Of a stretch of DNA of 64,000 nt, positions 8,624 through 18,339 are shown in pieces. The position numbers and the translations under genes were made by a program. Every line of letters starts with the position of its first letter. The stretch's first letter is position 1. Source of the stretch: Mycolicibacterium vaccae NBRC 14118 = CIP 105934 (GTDB taxonomy: Bacteria; Actinomycetota; Actinomycetes; Mycobacteriales; Mycobacteriaceae); contig NZ_BCRS01000003.1 in assembly GCF_001552715.1 (NCBI RefSeq), forward strand, positions 22,598 through 86,597, in the 5' to 3' direction. The notes under the pieces were generated by a model. It saw only the letters and a list, made by a program, of their open reading frames with translations, did no database searches and was not told the DNA's origin.

Positions 8624-8685
8624 GTTCTTCGCGCGAGCGCTCATCACTTGACTCGGTTCTTCGCGCGAGCGCTCATCACTTGACT
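8624..8685. repeat. Tandem 30-bp direct repeat spanning the ipdB end and the ipdB-ipdC gap
   Basis: Copies at 8624-8653 and 8656-8685 are identical over 30 nt, 2 nt apart. The distal copy includes the last codons and stop of ipdB, so this looks like a duplication of the ipdB 3' end. On the minus strand each copy creates an ATG overlapping the preceding TGA. Two mini-ORFs result, MSARAKNRVK (8676-8644) and MSARAKNRVKA (8644-8609), the second overlapping the ipdC ATG by 4 nt. Confidence 0.9.
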
Positions 8686-9418
8686 TCTCTGTCCCGCAAC
8701 GATTTCGGGTCGATGACCTCACGCAGCAACTTCTCCTCCTCGGCCGACGGCAGCCGGGTGGTCTCGGCCTCGCCGAGTCCGTGCACCTCGAACGACGTGT
8801 TCTCGGCGACCTGGTCGGGCTCGACCCCGGGGTGCAGGGACACCGCGCGCATCTGGTGGTCGGGGCCGTTGAAGTCGAACACCCCGAGGTTGGTGACCAC
8901 CCGGTAGACGTTGACGAACCGGTAGGCCGGGTTGTCGGGATCCACCTTGTCCCAGCCTATTCCGGACACGATGTCGACCGACTCGCCGAACACGCGCGTG
9001 GAGTGGTTGCCCACCCAGTAGCTGGTGGCGTGGTTGATGGTGTTTCCCGGTGCGCCGCGCACACCGAACATCTGGCGGGTCGGGTGCTGCAGCGGGCCGA
9101 ACGCGGACAGGTTCTGGTTGCCGTAGCGGTCGATCTGATTGGCGCCCATCACGACGTGCCTGCGGCCCCAGGCCAGCGTCTCGAAGACGCGGCCGAACGG
9201 CATCCAGCCCTCGATCGCGGCGGCGGCGCCGATGGCGGGAGTGTCGGCGATCAGCCGGGCCTCGCCGTCGCTCAGCACGATGTCGGGGGAGAACGTCAGC
9301 CGGGCCAGCCGGGCGCCGATCGACACGATCGTCGTCATCGGGCTGACCATGATCTCGCCCGCGTCACGGAACAGTTCGGCACAGGCGACGGCGCACACCT
9401 CGGCCCGGGTTGCGGAAG

Positions 9419-9422
<4 letters not shown>
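8676..9422 (-). CDS. ipdB: IpdB, beta subunit of the steroid ring-C hydrolase
   Basis: 248 residues from GTG 9422, which overlaps the ipdA stop as GTGA; the longer upstream frame is only a shadow inside ipdA. The family is the class I CoA-transferase beta subunit fold (MSPMTTIVSIGARLA and GGRHVVMGANQIDRYGN-like region). Family knowledge: IpdAB does not transfer CoA but hydrolytically opens ring C of COCHEA-CoA. Pairing with ipdA in the same operon supports the heterodimer. The last codons have been duplicated downstream (8624-8685). Confidence 0.9.
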
Positions 9423-10305
<883 letters not shown>

Positions 10306-10309
<4 letters not shown>

Positions 10310-11064
10310 TTCCCCGCTCGTTTGTCAGTGCCGGCGAACGCGTCCCGGTGTTCGTCGGAGACGCCGGCCAGATTGAGCTCGAATGTAAAGCCCTGCTCCA
10401 TGCGGTATCTGGCGGTGACCGGTTGGATGTCGATGAAGTTCAGTGCTTCCTTGGCGGCGCGGATCACCCGGGTGTCCTTGGCCGCGATGTCGCGGGCGAC
10501 CCGCAGCGCGGCCTCGTCGAGGTCGGCGCGCGGGACCACCTCGTGCACGGAGCCGAAGTGGTGCAGGGTGTCGGCGGTGACGGTGGCGGCGGTGAAGAAC
10601 AGCCGCCGCATCAGGTGCTGGGGTACCAGCCGCGACAGGTGGGTGGCCGCGCCGAGGGCGCCGCGTTCCACCTCGGGAAGACCGAACTTCGCATCGTCGG
10701 ATGCCACGATCACGTCGGAGTTGCCGACCAGGCCGATTCCACCGCCGACGCAGAAGCCGTTGACCGCGGCGACGACGGGCACCGCGCACTCGTACACCGC
10801 GCGGAAGGCTTCGTAGCAGCCGCGGTTGGCGTCGATCAGCGCGGTGAAACCCTCGGTGTTCTGCATCTCTTTGATGTCGACGCCGGCGTTGAAGCCGCGG
10901 CCTTCTGCCCGCAGGATCACCACGTGCGTGCTCTGGTCGCGGCCGGCCGCGGTGACGGCATCGGCCAGTTCGAACCACCCGCGCGACGGGATCGCGTTGA
11001 CAGGCGGGTAGTCGACGGTCACCGAGACGATGCCCGGTTCCACGGTCTTGGTGGTGATCGGCAT
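10306..11064 (-). CDS. echA20: EchA20, crotonase-family ring-D hydrolase
   Basis: 252 residues from ATG 11064 with CAGGAG upstream; the frame continues upstream through the operator, so the later start is preferred. Crotonase features are GRGFNAGVDIKEM and the oxyanion-hole region GFCVGGGIGLVGNSDV. It matches EchA20 (Rv3550), which hydrolytically opens ring D of HIEC-CoA. It is first in the echA20-ipdA-ipdB-ipdC operon and divergent from two SDR genes across a shared KstR2 operator. Confidence 0.9.
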
Positions 11065-11086
11065 GCAAACTCCTGGGTCGCTACCT

Positions 11087-11102
11087 AAGCAAGCACTTGC
11101 TT
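11087..11102. promoter_or_regulatory. KstR2 operator shared by echA20 and the divergent SDR genes
   Basis: AAGCAAGCACTTGCTT consists of perfect 7-bp arms around a 2-bp centre and matches the KstR2 consensus. It lies 22 nt from the echA20 ATG and 14 nt from the SDR GTG at 11117, so one site can repress both directions. Confidence 0.9.
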
Positions 11103-11104
11103 GG

Positions 11105-11110
11105 TACGCT
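11105..11110 (+). promoter_or_regulatory. -10 element of a probable leaderless SDR promoter
   Basis: TACGCT (TAnnnT) ends 6 nt before GTG 11117 and starts 3 nt after the KstR2 operator, the same geometry as at kstR2. Confidence 0.5.
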
Positions 11111-11116
11111 AGCACA

Positions 11117-11914
11117 GTGACTGACGCCGTCGACAATGTCGTTTCCGCCCGCAGCGGCATCGCCCTCGGCCTGGCCGGACGCGTCGTGCTCGTCACCGGC
11201 GGGGTGCGCGGCGTGGGCGCCGGCATCAGCAAGGTCTTCGCCGATCAGGGCGCCACAGTCGTGACGTGTGCGCGCCGCCCCGTCGAGGGATCGCCCTACG
11301 AGTTCCGGCCCTGCGACATCCGTGAAGACGAGTCGGTCAAGGCTCTCGTCGACGGCATCGTCGCCGACCACGGCCGGCTCGACGTGGTGGTGAACAATGC
11401 GGGCGGCTCGCCGTACGTGCTGGCCGCAGAGGCCTCGGCGAAGTTCAGCACCAAGATCGTGGCCCTGAACCTGCTTGGTGCGCTGTCGGTTTCGACGCAC
11501 GCCAACGCAGCGATGCAGACCCAGCCCCGCGGCGGGTCCATCGTCAACATCTCCAGCGTCAGCGGGCATCGGCCCACCCCGGGCACCGCGGCCTACGGCG
11601 CCGCGAAGGCGGGTATCGACAATCTGACCGCCACGCTGGCGGTGGAGTGGGCTCCGAAGGTCAGGGTGAACTCCGTCGTGGTGGGCATGGTGGAGACCGA
11701 ACAGTCCGAACTCTTCTATGGCGACGCAGACTCGATCGCCGCGATATCGAAGAACGTGCCGCTGGGCCGGTTGGCCAAACCCGAGGACATCGGCTGGGCC
11801 AGTGCATTTCTGGCCTCGGATGCGGCGTCCTACATCAGCGGTGCGTCGCTGGCGGTGCACGGAGGCGGGGAACCGCCGCACTACCTGTCGACCACCACTG
11901 CCGACATCAAGTAA
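11117..11914 (+). CDS. Short-chain dehydrogenase, Rv3549c-like, KstR2 regulon
   Basis: 265 residues from GTG 11117. SDR features: TGGVRGVGAGI cofactor motif, NNAGG, catalytic Ser in SSVSG and YGAAK, and a KPEDIGWASAFLASDAASYISG C-terminal segment. It corresponds by position to Rv3549c, next to echA20 in M. tuberculosis. It probably oxidises or reduces a hydroxyl or keto group on a ring C/D intermediate, but the exact step is not shown by sequence. The start is 14 nt past the KstR2 operator and probably leaderless. The next SDR gene follows after 14 nt. Confidence 0.85.
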   Translation: MTDAVDNVVSARSGIALGLAGRVVLVTGGVRGVGAGISKVFADQGATVVTCARRPVEGSPYEFRPCDIREDESVKALVDGIVADHGRLDVVVNNAGGSPYVLAAEASAKFSTKIVALNLLGALSVSTHANAAMQTQPRGGSIVNISSVSGHRPTPGTAAYGAAKAGIDNLTATLAVEWAPKVRVNSVVVGMVETEQSELFYGDADSIAAISKNVPLGRLAKPEDIGWASAFLASDAASYISGASLAVHGGGEPPHYLSTTTADIK

Positions 11915-11928
11915 GGGAGACAACGAGA

Positions 11929-12834
11929 ATGGGATTGCTCGACGGCCGCGTGGTCATCGTGACGGGTTCAGGTGGCGGTATCGGTAGGGCGCACGCACTG
12001 GCGTTCGCCGCCGAAGGCGCGCGGGTGGTGGTCAACGACATCGGCGTCGGCCTGGACGGATCGCCTGCCGGTGGCGGCAGCGCCGCCCAGAACGTCGTCG
12101 ACGAGATCACCGCAGCCGGTGGCGAAGCGGTGACCAGTGGCGCCAACGTCGCCGACTGGGCGCAGGCCGAGGGGCTGATCCAGACCGCGGTCGACGCGTT
12201 CGGCGGCCTCGACGTGCTGGTGAACAACGCCGGCATCGTGCGGGACCGGATGTTCGCCAACACCAGCGAAGAGGAATTCGACGCTGTCACCGCCGTGCAC
12301 CTGAAGGGGCACTTCGCGACGATGAAGCATGCGGCCGCCTACTGGCGGGCCCGCTCCAAAGCCGGCGAGACAGTGGACGCGCGCATCATCAACACCAGTT
12401 CCGGTGCGGGACTTCAAGGCAGCGTGGGGCAGGCCAACTACAGTGCCGCCAAGGCCGGGATTGCCGCGTTGACCCTGGTCGCCTCCGCCGAGATGGGCCG
12501 CTACGGCGTCAGTGTCAACGCGATCGCGCCGTCGGCACGCACCCGGATGACCGAGACCGTGTTCGCCGACATGATGGCCACCCAGGACGCCGAGTTCGAT
12601 TCGATGGCACCAGAGAACGTTTCGCCGCTCGTGGTCTGGCTGGGCAGCGTCGAGTCCCGTGACGTGACCGGCAAGGTTTTCGAGGTCGAGGGCGGCAAGA
12701 TCCGCGTCGCCGAAGGCTGGGCGCACGGGCCGGAGATCGACAAGGGCGCACGATGGGATCCGGCCGAACTGGGTCCGGTGGTGAACGACCTGCTGGCCAA
12801 GGCCCGCAAACCGGTGCCGGTCTACGGCGCCTGA
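11929..12834 (+). CDS. Short-chain dehydrogenase, Rv3548c-like, KstR2 regulon
   Basis: 301 residues. A TGSGGGIGRAHALAFAAEGA cofactor motif, NNAG and YSAAK catalytic motif identify the SDR superfamily; the longer C-terminal part (residues about 240-300) resembles SDRs of the MFE-2 hydroxyacyl-CoA dehydrogenase type. The start is ATG 11929, preceded by GGGAGA 14 nt after the previous gene, so the two SDRs form an operon under the shared KstR2 operator. Synteny with Rv3548c supports a role in ring degradation. In M. tuberculosis the next gene is ddn; here accessory genes intervene. Confidence 0.85.
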   Translation: MGLLDGRVVIVTGSGGGIGRAHALAFAAEGARVVVNDIGVGLDGSPAGGGSAAQNVVDEITAAGGEAVTSGANVADWAQAEGLIQTAVDAFGGLDVLVNNAGIVRDRMFANTSEEEFDAVTAVHLKGHFATMKHAAAYWRARSKAGETVDARIINTSSGAGLQGSVGQANYSAAKAGIAALTLVASAEMGRYGVSVNAIAPSARTRMTETVFADMMATQDAEFDSMAPENVSPLVVWLGSVESRDVTGKVFEVEGGKIRVAEGWAHGPEIDKGARWDPAELGPVVNDLLAKARKPVPVYGA

Positions 12835-12837
12835 GCG

Positions 12838-13536
12838 TTACCGGTCGTCGAATATCCGGTCGGCCGCCAGCTGCGCGAGATCACGCAGCGTGGTCACATG
12901 GCCCGATGTCCAGTTGCGGGGAGTGGTGTCCCAGACGCACAGTGTGCCGACGGCGTACTGGTCGGCGTTGACCAGCGGTATGCCCAGATAGGACACCACC
13001 GTGCCGTCGGTGACCGCCGGGTTGTATTTCAGCACCGGGTCGACGCGCGCGTCGGCAATCACCAGGGGCTGCCCGGATGCAACCGCGTACTGGCACAGCG
13101 ACCGGTCGATCGAGGTCTCGCGGGCTTCCGGTGACTCACCCGGCGACCCGTGCATGCTGACGAAGAACTGGCGGTTGCGGTCCACCAGGGAGACTGCCGC
13201 GCCGGGTGCTGCCAGTGCGGCGGCGGCCATGTCGGCGATCCGGTCGTACACCTTGTCCGGTGGAGCGTCGAGCAGGCCGGTGGCGTACAGCGCTTTGAGA
13301 CGCTCCGGGTCGCCGACCACTGCCTGCGGCCCGTTGGGTTGCTCGGTCAGCAGGACTGCGCCGTCGGCGAGGTGGTCCAGCAAATCCACGCGATCGCCGT
13401 TCTGGCGGGTGACGTCGCCCATCAGTCGCGCCGCGACCGCTTGGGCGATATAGGCCTCGACCGACTGACCCGCTTTCGCCGCCTGCTCGACGAGCAATCG
13501 GTTGAGCCAGTCGTCGAAACCGGGAAGTGAGATCAC
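12838..13536 (-). CDS. GAF-domain protein
   Basis: 232 residues from GTG 13536 (MISLPGFDDW). A short N-terminal helical part (residues 1-45) precedes a GAF domain in about 65-225, recognisable from LYATGLLDAPPDKVYDRI, the AAVSLVDRNRQFF strand-turn and YLGIPLVNADQYAVGTLCV. Stand-alone GAF proteins sense small molecules or redox state, but no output domain is present. It is convergent with the SDR gene (3 nt apart). The frame extends upstream to 13692 without a plausible start. Confidence 0.7.
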   Translation of the reverse strand: MISLPGFDDWLNRLLVEQAAKAGQSVEAYIAQAVAARLMGDVTRQNGDRVDLLDHLADGAVLLTEQPNGPQAVVGDPERLKALYATGLLDAPPDKVYDRIADMAAAALAAPGAAVSLVDRNRQFFVSMHGSPGESPEARETSIDRSLCQYAVASGQPLVIADARVDPVLKYNPAVTDGTVVSYLGIPLVNADQYAVGTLCVWDTTPRNWTSGHVTTLRDLAQLAADRIFDDR

Positions 13537-13727
13537 CCGCCAACGATAGTCGAGCGGAGAGATTTGCGGGTTCGTTGTTTGGATAGCGAGACGGCGGTCG
13601 GGATGCGTCGCGACTCCGAATCGGCGCGGTTCGTCAGCAAACAGCTTCCGAACTGGGTTTCGCAGGTAGCATCGGCTTCCGGTCCTTGCCATGGGACGGA
13701 CATCTGCGCTACGGGGGACTCAGACGA

Positions 13728-14855
13728 ATGCAGTCGGCACCGGACCTGGGTTCGTCCCTGCGGTTCGCATTCCTGACCGAGCTCTACCACCCGAGCGTCG
13801 GAGGCCAGGAGGTCTTCTTCCAGGAACTGGCCGAGGAGATGGTCAGACGCGGACACCGGGTCGATGTGCACTGCATCGGGCATTCGGCCGGCCTCCCCGA
13901 CGTGGAGGTGATGAACGGTGTCAGCGTCCACCGGCGCCCGAACGGCGGCCGCTACAAGACGCCCAGAGTCGCTGCGCTCCGGCGGAACTGGTCGGACATC
14001 GCGAAGTACTCTGCGAGAGTCCGGCGACTCGCGTCAGGCGAGCGCTACGACTTCTTCCTGTTGAACCAGTGGCCGCTGCTGCATATCCCGGCGCTGCCCG
14101 AAACGGTGAGATCACGCAGCGCCGTGCACTGGTGCGAGATTCGGGAAGACCCGCTGCTGCGGCTGCTGCAGGCGCAGTTACCGAAACTTGTCGGCATGAA
14201 CTTCGCGGTCAGCGAGGCGGTTTCGGAAGTCATACGCCAGCAGTCAGGTCGGGGGTGCGGTGTGCTGCCCAGCGGTGTCGAATCGGCGCGGTACCGACGT
14301 CGCCCGCGCGCGGAGCGCTCCGGTGTGCTGTATGTCGGACGATTGGCATCGCACAAGAATCTGCCTCTGCTCATCGACGCCTTCGGTATCGCCGCCCAGC
14401 GTGGCTTCGACGGGGACCTGGTGATTGCCGGGGACGGACCGTCACGCGCGGATGTCGAGAACTACGCCCGGCAGTCTGGATTCGCCGAGCGGGTCCACGT
14501 CCTGGGTTCTGTCGACGAGGCGCAGAAGATCGATCTGCTGGCGCGCTCGGCGGTGATGGCGATGCCCAGTCGCAGGGAAGGGTTCCCGCGCGTGATCGCC
14601 GAGGCCATGGCCAGCGGACTTCCGGTGGTCACAGCAGATTTCGCCGAGAACGGCGCACGTGATGTCGTCAAGCAATACGGCGTCGGGATCGTCTGCGGCA
14701 CCGAGCCCACGGATTTCGCCGAGGGGCTCTATGCCGCTGAGGCGCAGTGGGATGGATTCTCCGAATCCGGCGCCTTCGGTGTCCGCGTGCTGGATTGGGC
14801 CAACATCGCGACCACGTTGGAAGCGCACGCCCGCACAGTCGCGGGCAGAGGCTAG
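13728..14855 (+). CDS. GT4-family glycosyltransferase
   Basis: 375 residues from ATG 13728 (MQSAPDLG) with GGGGGA upstream. The N-terminal domain starts FLTELYHPSVGGQEVFFQEL, the usual acceptor-site glycine motif. The C-terminal GT-B donor domain has YVGRLASHKNLPLLIDAF, VIAGDGPS and SRREGFPRVIAEAMASG with the paired glutamates (E-x7-E). It transfers a sugar from a nucleotide-sugar donor; neither donor nor acceptor can be named. It heads a three-gene plus-strand run with the epimerase and second GT4, inserted between steroid genes. Confidence 0.85.
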   Translation: MQSAPDLGSSLRFAFLTELYHPSVGGQEVFFQELAEEMVRRGHRVDVHCIGHSAGLPDVEVMNGVSVHRRPNGGRYKTPRVAALRRNWSDIAKYSARVRRLASGERYDFFLLNQWPLLHIPALPETVRSRSAVHWCEIREDPLLRLLQAQLPKLVGMNFAVSEAVSEVIRQQSGRGCGVLPSGVESARYRRRPRAERSGVLYVGRLASHKNLPLLIDAFGIAAQRGFDGDLVIAGDGPSRADVENYARQSGFAERVHVLGSVDEAQKIDLLARSAVMAMPSRREGFPRVIAEAMASGLPVVTADFAENGARDVVKQYGVGIVCGTEPTDFAEGLYAAEAQWDGFSESGAFGVRVLDWANIATTLEAHARTVAGRG

Positions 14856-14885
14856 CCGAATGACGAGAGGGTGGGAGGCGGAAAC

Positions 14886-15839
14886 ATGCGGATCATGGTG
14901 ACCGGGGGAGCGGGCTTCGTCGGCAAGGAGCTGGTGCGGGCGCTGCGGGATAGATCCGAGCTGCTGGTCGCCGATATGTTGCGTTACGGCACCCCCGGAT
15001 GGCTGGCCGGTGAGCCTGAGGGATTCGCGTTCCGGCGCATCGACATTCGTGATGCCGCGGCCACCCGCTCGCTGATCGAAGAGTTCGCGCCTGAGGTGAT
15101 CGTGCACCTGGCCGCGATCCACTACATTCCCGAATGCGACAACGATCCCGCGAACGCCGTCGCGACCAACGTGGCCGGCACGGTCAATCTGCTGGCCGCC
15201 TGCCCGGAGGGCGCCCGATTCGTGTTCGCCAGCAGCGGGGCGGTCTATCAACCGGACGAGGCGGCGCACCGCGAGCTGGAATCGACGGTCGCCCCGGTAG
15301 ACGTGTACGGCCACACCAAGAAGCACGGCGAGGATTATGTGCGGGCGCTGGCCGCAAGCCGCGGCCTGTGCGGGGTGATCGTGCGACTGTTCAATGTCAT
15401 CGGTCCGGGGGAGACCAATCCGCACCTTCTGCCTGCGATCGTGGCACAGCTGCGCGAGAATCCTGAGAGCATCTCACTCGGCAACACGTGGCCGAAGCGG
15501 GATTACATCGACGTCCTCGATGCAGCGGGAGGTTTCGCGGCCGCGGCGTTGGGCGCGGTGCCGCCACCGGGCCGTTGTGAGGTGGTCAACCTTGGCAGTG
15601 GACAACAGTATTCGGTCAACGACATCATCGACCGCATGAAGTCGGTGCTGGACCTGGATTTCGAGGTCGGTCAGGACGAGCGGCGCATGCGCGCAGTGGA
15701 CCGCCCGTTCCTCGGTGCGGATATCTCCCGGATAGAGGAGATCTTCGGGTGGAGTCCGGTGCACGGGCTTGACGAGACGCTCAAGCGCATGTGGGACAAC
15801 CCGGACTTCCTGCCGGAGCTGGAAGGGCGCCTCACCTAG
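14886..15839 (+). CDS. NAD-dependent sugar epimerase/dehydratase
   Basis: 317 residues of the extended SDR family. The NAD motif is TGGAGFVG at residues 5-12, the catalytic Ser lies in FASSGAVY and the YxxxK motif is YGHTKK. NTWPKRDYIDVLD is the usual nucleotide-sugar region. It probably makes an activated sugar for the flanking glycosyltransferases. The start at 14886 is 30 nt after the GT4 gene. Substrate specificity cannot be read from sequence. Confidence 0.85.
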   Translation: MRIMVTGGAGFVGKELVRALRDRSELLVADMLRYGTPGWLAGEPEGFAFRRIDIRDAAATRSLIEEFAPEVIVHLAAIHYIPECDNDPANAVATNVAGTVNLLAACPEGARFVFASSGAVYQPDEAAHRELESTVAPVDVYGHTKKHGEDYVRALAASRGLCGVIVRLFNVIGPGETNPHLLPAIVAQLRENPESISLGNTWPKRDYIDVLDAAGGFAAAALGAVPPPGRCEVVNLGSGQQYSVNDIIDRMKSVLDLDFEVGQDERRMRAVDRPFLGADISRIEEIFGWSPVHGLDETLKRMWDNPDFLPELEGRLT

Positions 15840-15841
15840 CC

Positions 15842-16963
15842 ATGACGGGCCGCGAGCGCATCGACCTTCTCTTCGACGCCCGGCACATCCGCCAGAGCGG
15901 AATCGGCACATACATCGCCACCTTGCTCCCGTGTCTGGAGCAGACGTTCGCCGACCGCGGGATGTCCCTGGCCGTCCTTGTCTCCGAGCATGCGACACCG
16001 GCGCTGCAGGATTCCACGACGGTCGTGGTCGAGCGTGATGTCGCGCCCATGTATTCCCTTGCCGAACAGCGGGTCTGGAATCGAGTGCTCGGTGACGTCG
16101 GCCCGCGCGGCTTCTGGGTCCCCCACTATCCTTTCCCGCTTGCCGCGTTACGCCGTGCCAATCGGTCGACGCAACTGTTCGTCACCGTGCACGACATGCT
16201 CCACGTGACCCCACGCGACGTCAGCGGTCAGAACGCTGCACGACGGGCATATGCCCGCGCCATGCTCAACCTGGGTGTGCGCAGGTGCCGCAGGATCTTC
16301 ACCCCGTCGCAGGCCACAGCGTCAGGTTTGAGGCGGATGGCGCCGAAAGCACCCGTGATGGTGACACCCATCCCGGTGGGCGACGAGTGGTTCTCGCCCG
16401 TCGACCCGGCGCTCTGCCCGGTAGCCGGTCGGTACGTTCTCTATGTGGGGAATGCCAAATGGCACAAGAACCTACCGCTGTTGTTGGAGGCGTATTCGGC
16501 GGCCGCGCCAGGTATTCCGCACAACCTTGTGATCGCGGGCAGCGGGGAGGCTCTGCGCGGCGGGGATGAGCGCGTCACCGAGTTGGCCGCCCGGCAAGGC
16601 GATCGTGTTTCGGTGATGGGGCGGCTCGATTTCGATGTCCTGCGTTCGCTGGTCGCATCCGCAGACCTGCTGGTGATGCCGTCGCTGCACGAGGGAGCCG
16701 GTCTCCCACCGATCGAGGCGATGGCCTCGCACACGGCGGTGCTGGCCTCGGACATACCGGCGTTGCGAGAGACGTGCGGTGACGGTGCGGAGTACTTCGA
16801 CCCCCGCAGTCAGCGGGAGCTGGCGGATCTTCTGCACAGGTACTGCCTCGACGACAGCGCCCGGGCTGACCTGGCGGCACGCGGTTGGAGACATGTCACC
16901 GCCCGCCAGTCGGGTATCTCCTTCAGCTCCGCAGCGGAAGCGGTGGCAGTCGAGCTCTCTTAG
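15842..16963 (+). CDS. GT4-family glycosyltransferase
   Basis: 373 residues beginning 2 nt after the epimerase stop. The N-terminal domain has DARHIRQSGIGTYIATLLP; the C-terminal domain has YVGNAKWHKNLPLLLEAYS, AGSGEA and MPSLHEGAGLPPIEAMASH with the E-x7-E pair. The pattern is like mannosyl- or rhamnosyl-type GT4 enzymes of polysaccharide clusters. It overlaps the end of the convergent GT-C-like gene by 4 nt. Confidence 0.85.
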   Translation: MTGRERIDLLFDARHIRQSGIGTYIATLLPCLEQTFADRGMSLAVLVSEHATPALQDSTTVVVERDVAPMYSLAEQRVWNRVLGDVGPRGFWVPHYPFPLAALRRANRSTQLFVTVHDMLHVTPRDVSGQNAARRAYARAMLNLGVRRCRRIFTPSQATASGLRRMAPKAPVMVTPIPVGDEWFSPVDPALCPVAGRYVLYVGNAKWHKNLPLLLEAYSAAAPGIPHNLVIAGSGEALRGGDERVTELAARQGDRVSVMGRLDFDVLRSLVASADLLVMPSLHEGAGLPPIEAMASHTAVLASDIPALRETCGDGAEYFDPRSQRELADLLHRYCLDDSARADLAARGWRHVTARQSGISFSSAAEAVAVELS

Positions 16964-18339
16964 CGCAGAACGGTTTTCACGGAGGGCGAAGGGTCGGCAG
17001 ACGGATCGGCGGCGGGTCCTGTCGACGGCATTTCCCGGGCTGGACGGAGCTGCCGGAATCGAAGCCACAGCATTTCGATGCCGATTCCGGCCAGGATGAA
17101 GAGGTACGGCTCCAGATGCATCCGGTAGCGCGCATGCACCGAGGTGACCGCGTATGCCACCGTGAGGAGACCCAGCGCGGTGGCGTAGATCGCGGCGGGA
17201 GCCGCACGGACACTGCGTCGTCGACGCCACGCTGTGATCAGACCGAGAATCACGAGAAGGTTCACTGCCAACCACGGCAGGAGGTAGGTGACGCTGGCCG
17301 TGGTCGACGTGTCCGTCCAGTCGTACCCCCAGAGCAACACCACTTTGGTGGCTGTCAGCTGCAGAAGGCGCTGCGGCGAGGCATTCTGCACGTCATCCTC
17401 GACCGCCTGCATGTAGGCGTCCTGGAGGCGGGTCTCATACGATTCCCCGTGCGGCACCGACGCTGCGATCGCAATGAGTTCATCCCGAGCGGGAGTTTGC
17501 ATCGCCTCCGATTGACTGCCGGAGCCGATGGTGTGGGCGTTGAACCCTTTCCAGAGGTTGTATCCCATGCTTTGTGCGGTCGGAATGAACCGACCGAATT
17601 CTTCGTGATTGCGCACCGTCCAGGGGGCCAGGGTCAGCACCAACGCCAACGCCCCTGCCACACCTATCGTGAGGAACACCGAGGCCCGCCGCCGCCAGGC
17701 AGCGCCCAGGGCGATCAGGATCGGGCCGATCACCAGCATCTCCGTGCGGTTCAAGGCTGCCAGCCCGCACAGGAAGCCGCCTGATGCGCCATAGAGGACG
17801 GGACTGCCCCCCTGCGCCAGTTTCACTGCGACGGCGGTGATGCCGAGGAGGAACAGCGCTGCCCAGTTCGTCTGGTGGTAGGTGGCAGTGACGAAAACAA
17901 AAGTGGGATACGTGGCGACGAGCATGGCCGCCGCGAACGCGGCACAACGAGAAGGCCAGAGTTTGAGTGACAGGCGGAAGACGAGCGCCACGCAACCCAG
18001 CGCGGCCGCAGTGTTCGCGCCGAGCCAGACTGCACGTGCCGGCGATCCATCGCCGAAGGTCTGAAAGAGCGCCAACCAGAAGTAGCTGAGCATGGGCGGC
18101 ATGTATGCCGACGGGTAACTGGCGCCGCCTCCCGGTGAGTAATACGTGCACAGCTGGCCACCGTTCTCCAACGCGCACAGCGCCTGCTCGCCGTACTCCC
18201 AGATGTTGGCGTTACGCGAGATGTCACCACCGAGCAGAATTGCCGCGACGCGCAACACCAGCGCGACACCGAGCGCCACCATCAGCAATGGCCGCGTACC
18301 AAGGGAAGTCGTGGTGCGAGTGAGGGTGCTCCAGGTCAT
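16960..18339 (-). CDS. Polytopic membrane glycosyltransferase of GT-C type
   Basis: 459 residues with about nine to ten predicted membrane helices. The first outer loop carries GGDISRNANIWEYGEQ, a place where GT-C enzymes put catalytic acidic residues, and a conserved-looking LNRTEMLVIGP follows mid-protein. Such proteins use polyprenyl-phosphate sugars outside the membrane to glycosylate proteins, lipids or glycans. The C-terminal tail (about 30 residues) is Pro/Ser-rich and cytoplasmic. It overlaps the upstream GT2 gene by 4 nt, so the two are co-transcribed. Confidence 0.75.
   Translation of the reverse strand: MTWSTLTRTTTSLGTRPLLMVALGVALVLRVAAILLGGDISRNANIWEYGEQALCALENGGQLCTYYSPGGGASYPSAYMPPMLSYFWLALFQTFGDGSPARAVWLGANTAAALGCVALVFRLSLKLWPSRCAAFAAAMLVATYPTFVFVTATYHQTNWAALFLLGITAVAVKLAQGGSPVLYGASGGFLCGLAALNRTEMLVIGPILIALGAAWRRRASVFLTIGVAGALALVLTLAPWTVRNHEEFGRFIPTAQSMGYNLWKGFNAHTIGSGSQSEAMQTPARDELIAIAASVPHGESYETRLQDAYMQAVEDDVQNASPQRLLQLTATKVVLLWGYDWTDTSTTASVTYLLPWLAVNLLVILGLITAWRRRRSVRAAPAAIYATALGLLTVAYAVTSVHARYRMHLEPYLFILAGIGIEMLWLRFRQLRPAREMPSTGPAADPSADPSPSVKTVLR

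Noticed and set aside
13540..13560. A GATAGT hexamer upstream of the GT4 gene at 13728
   Set aside because: The CCAT and AAATCGCTC blocks are missing at the required spacing, so it is not a sixth copy of the shared element.
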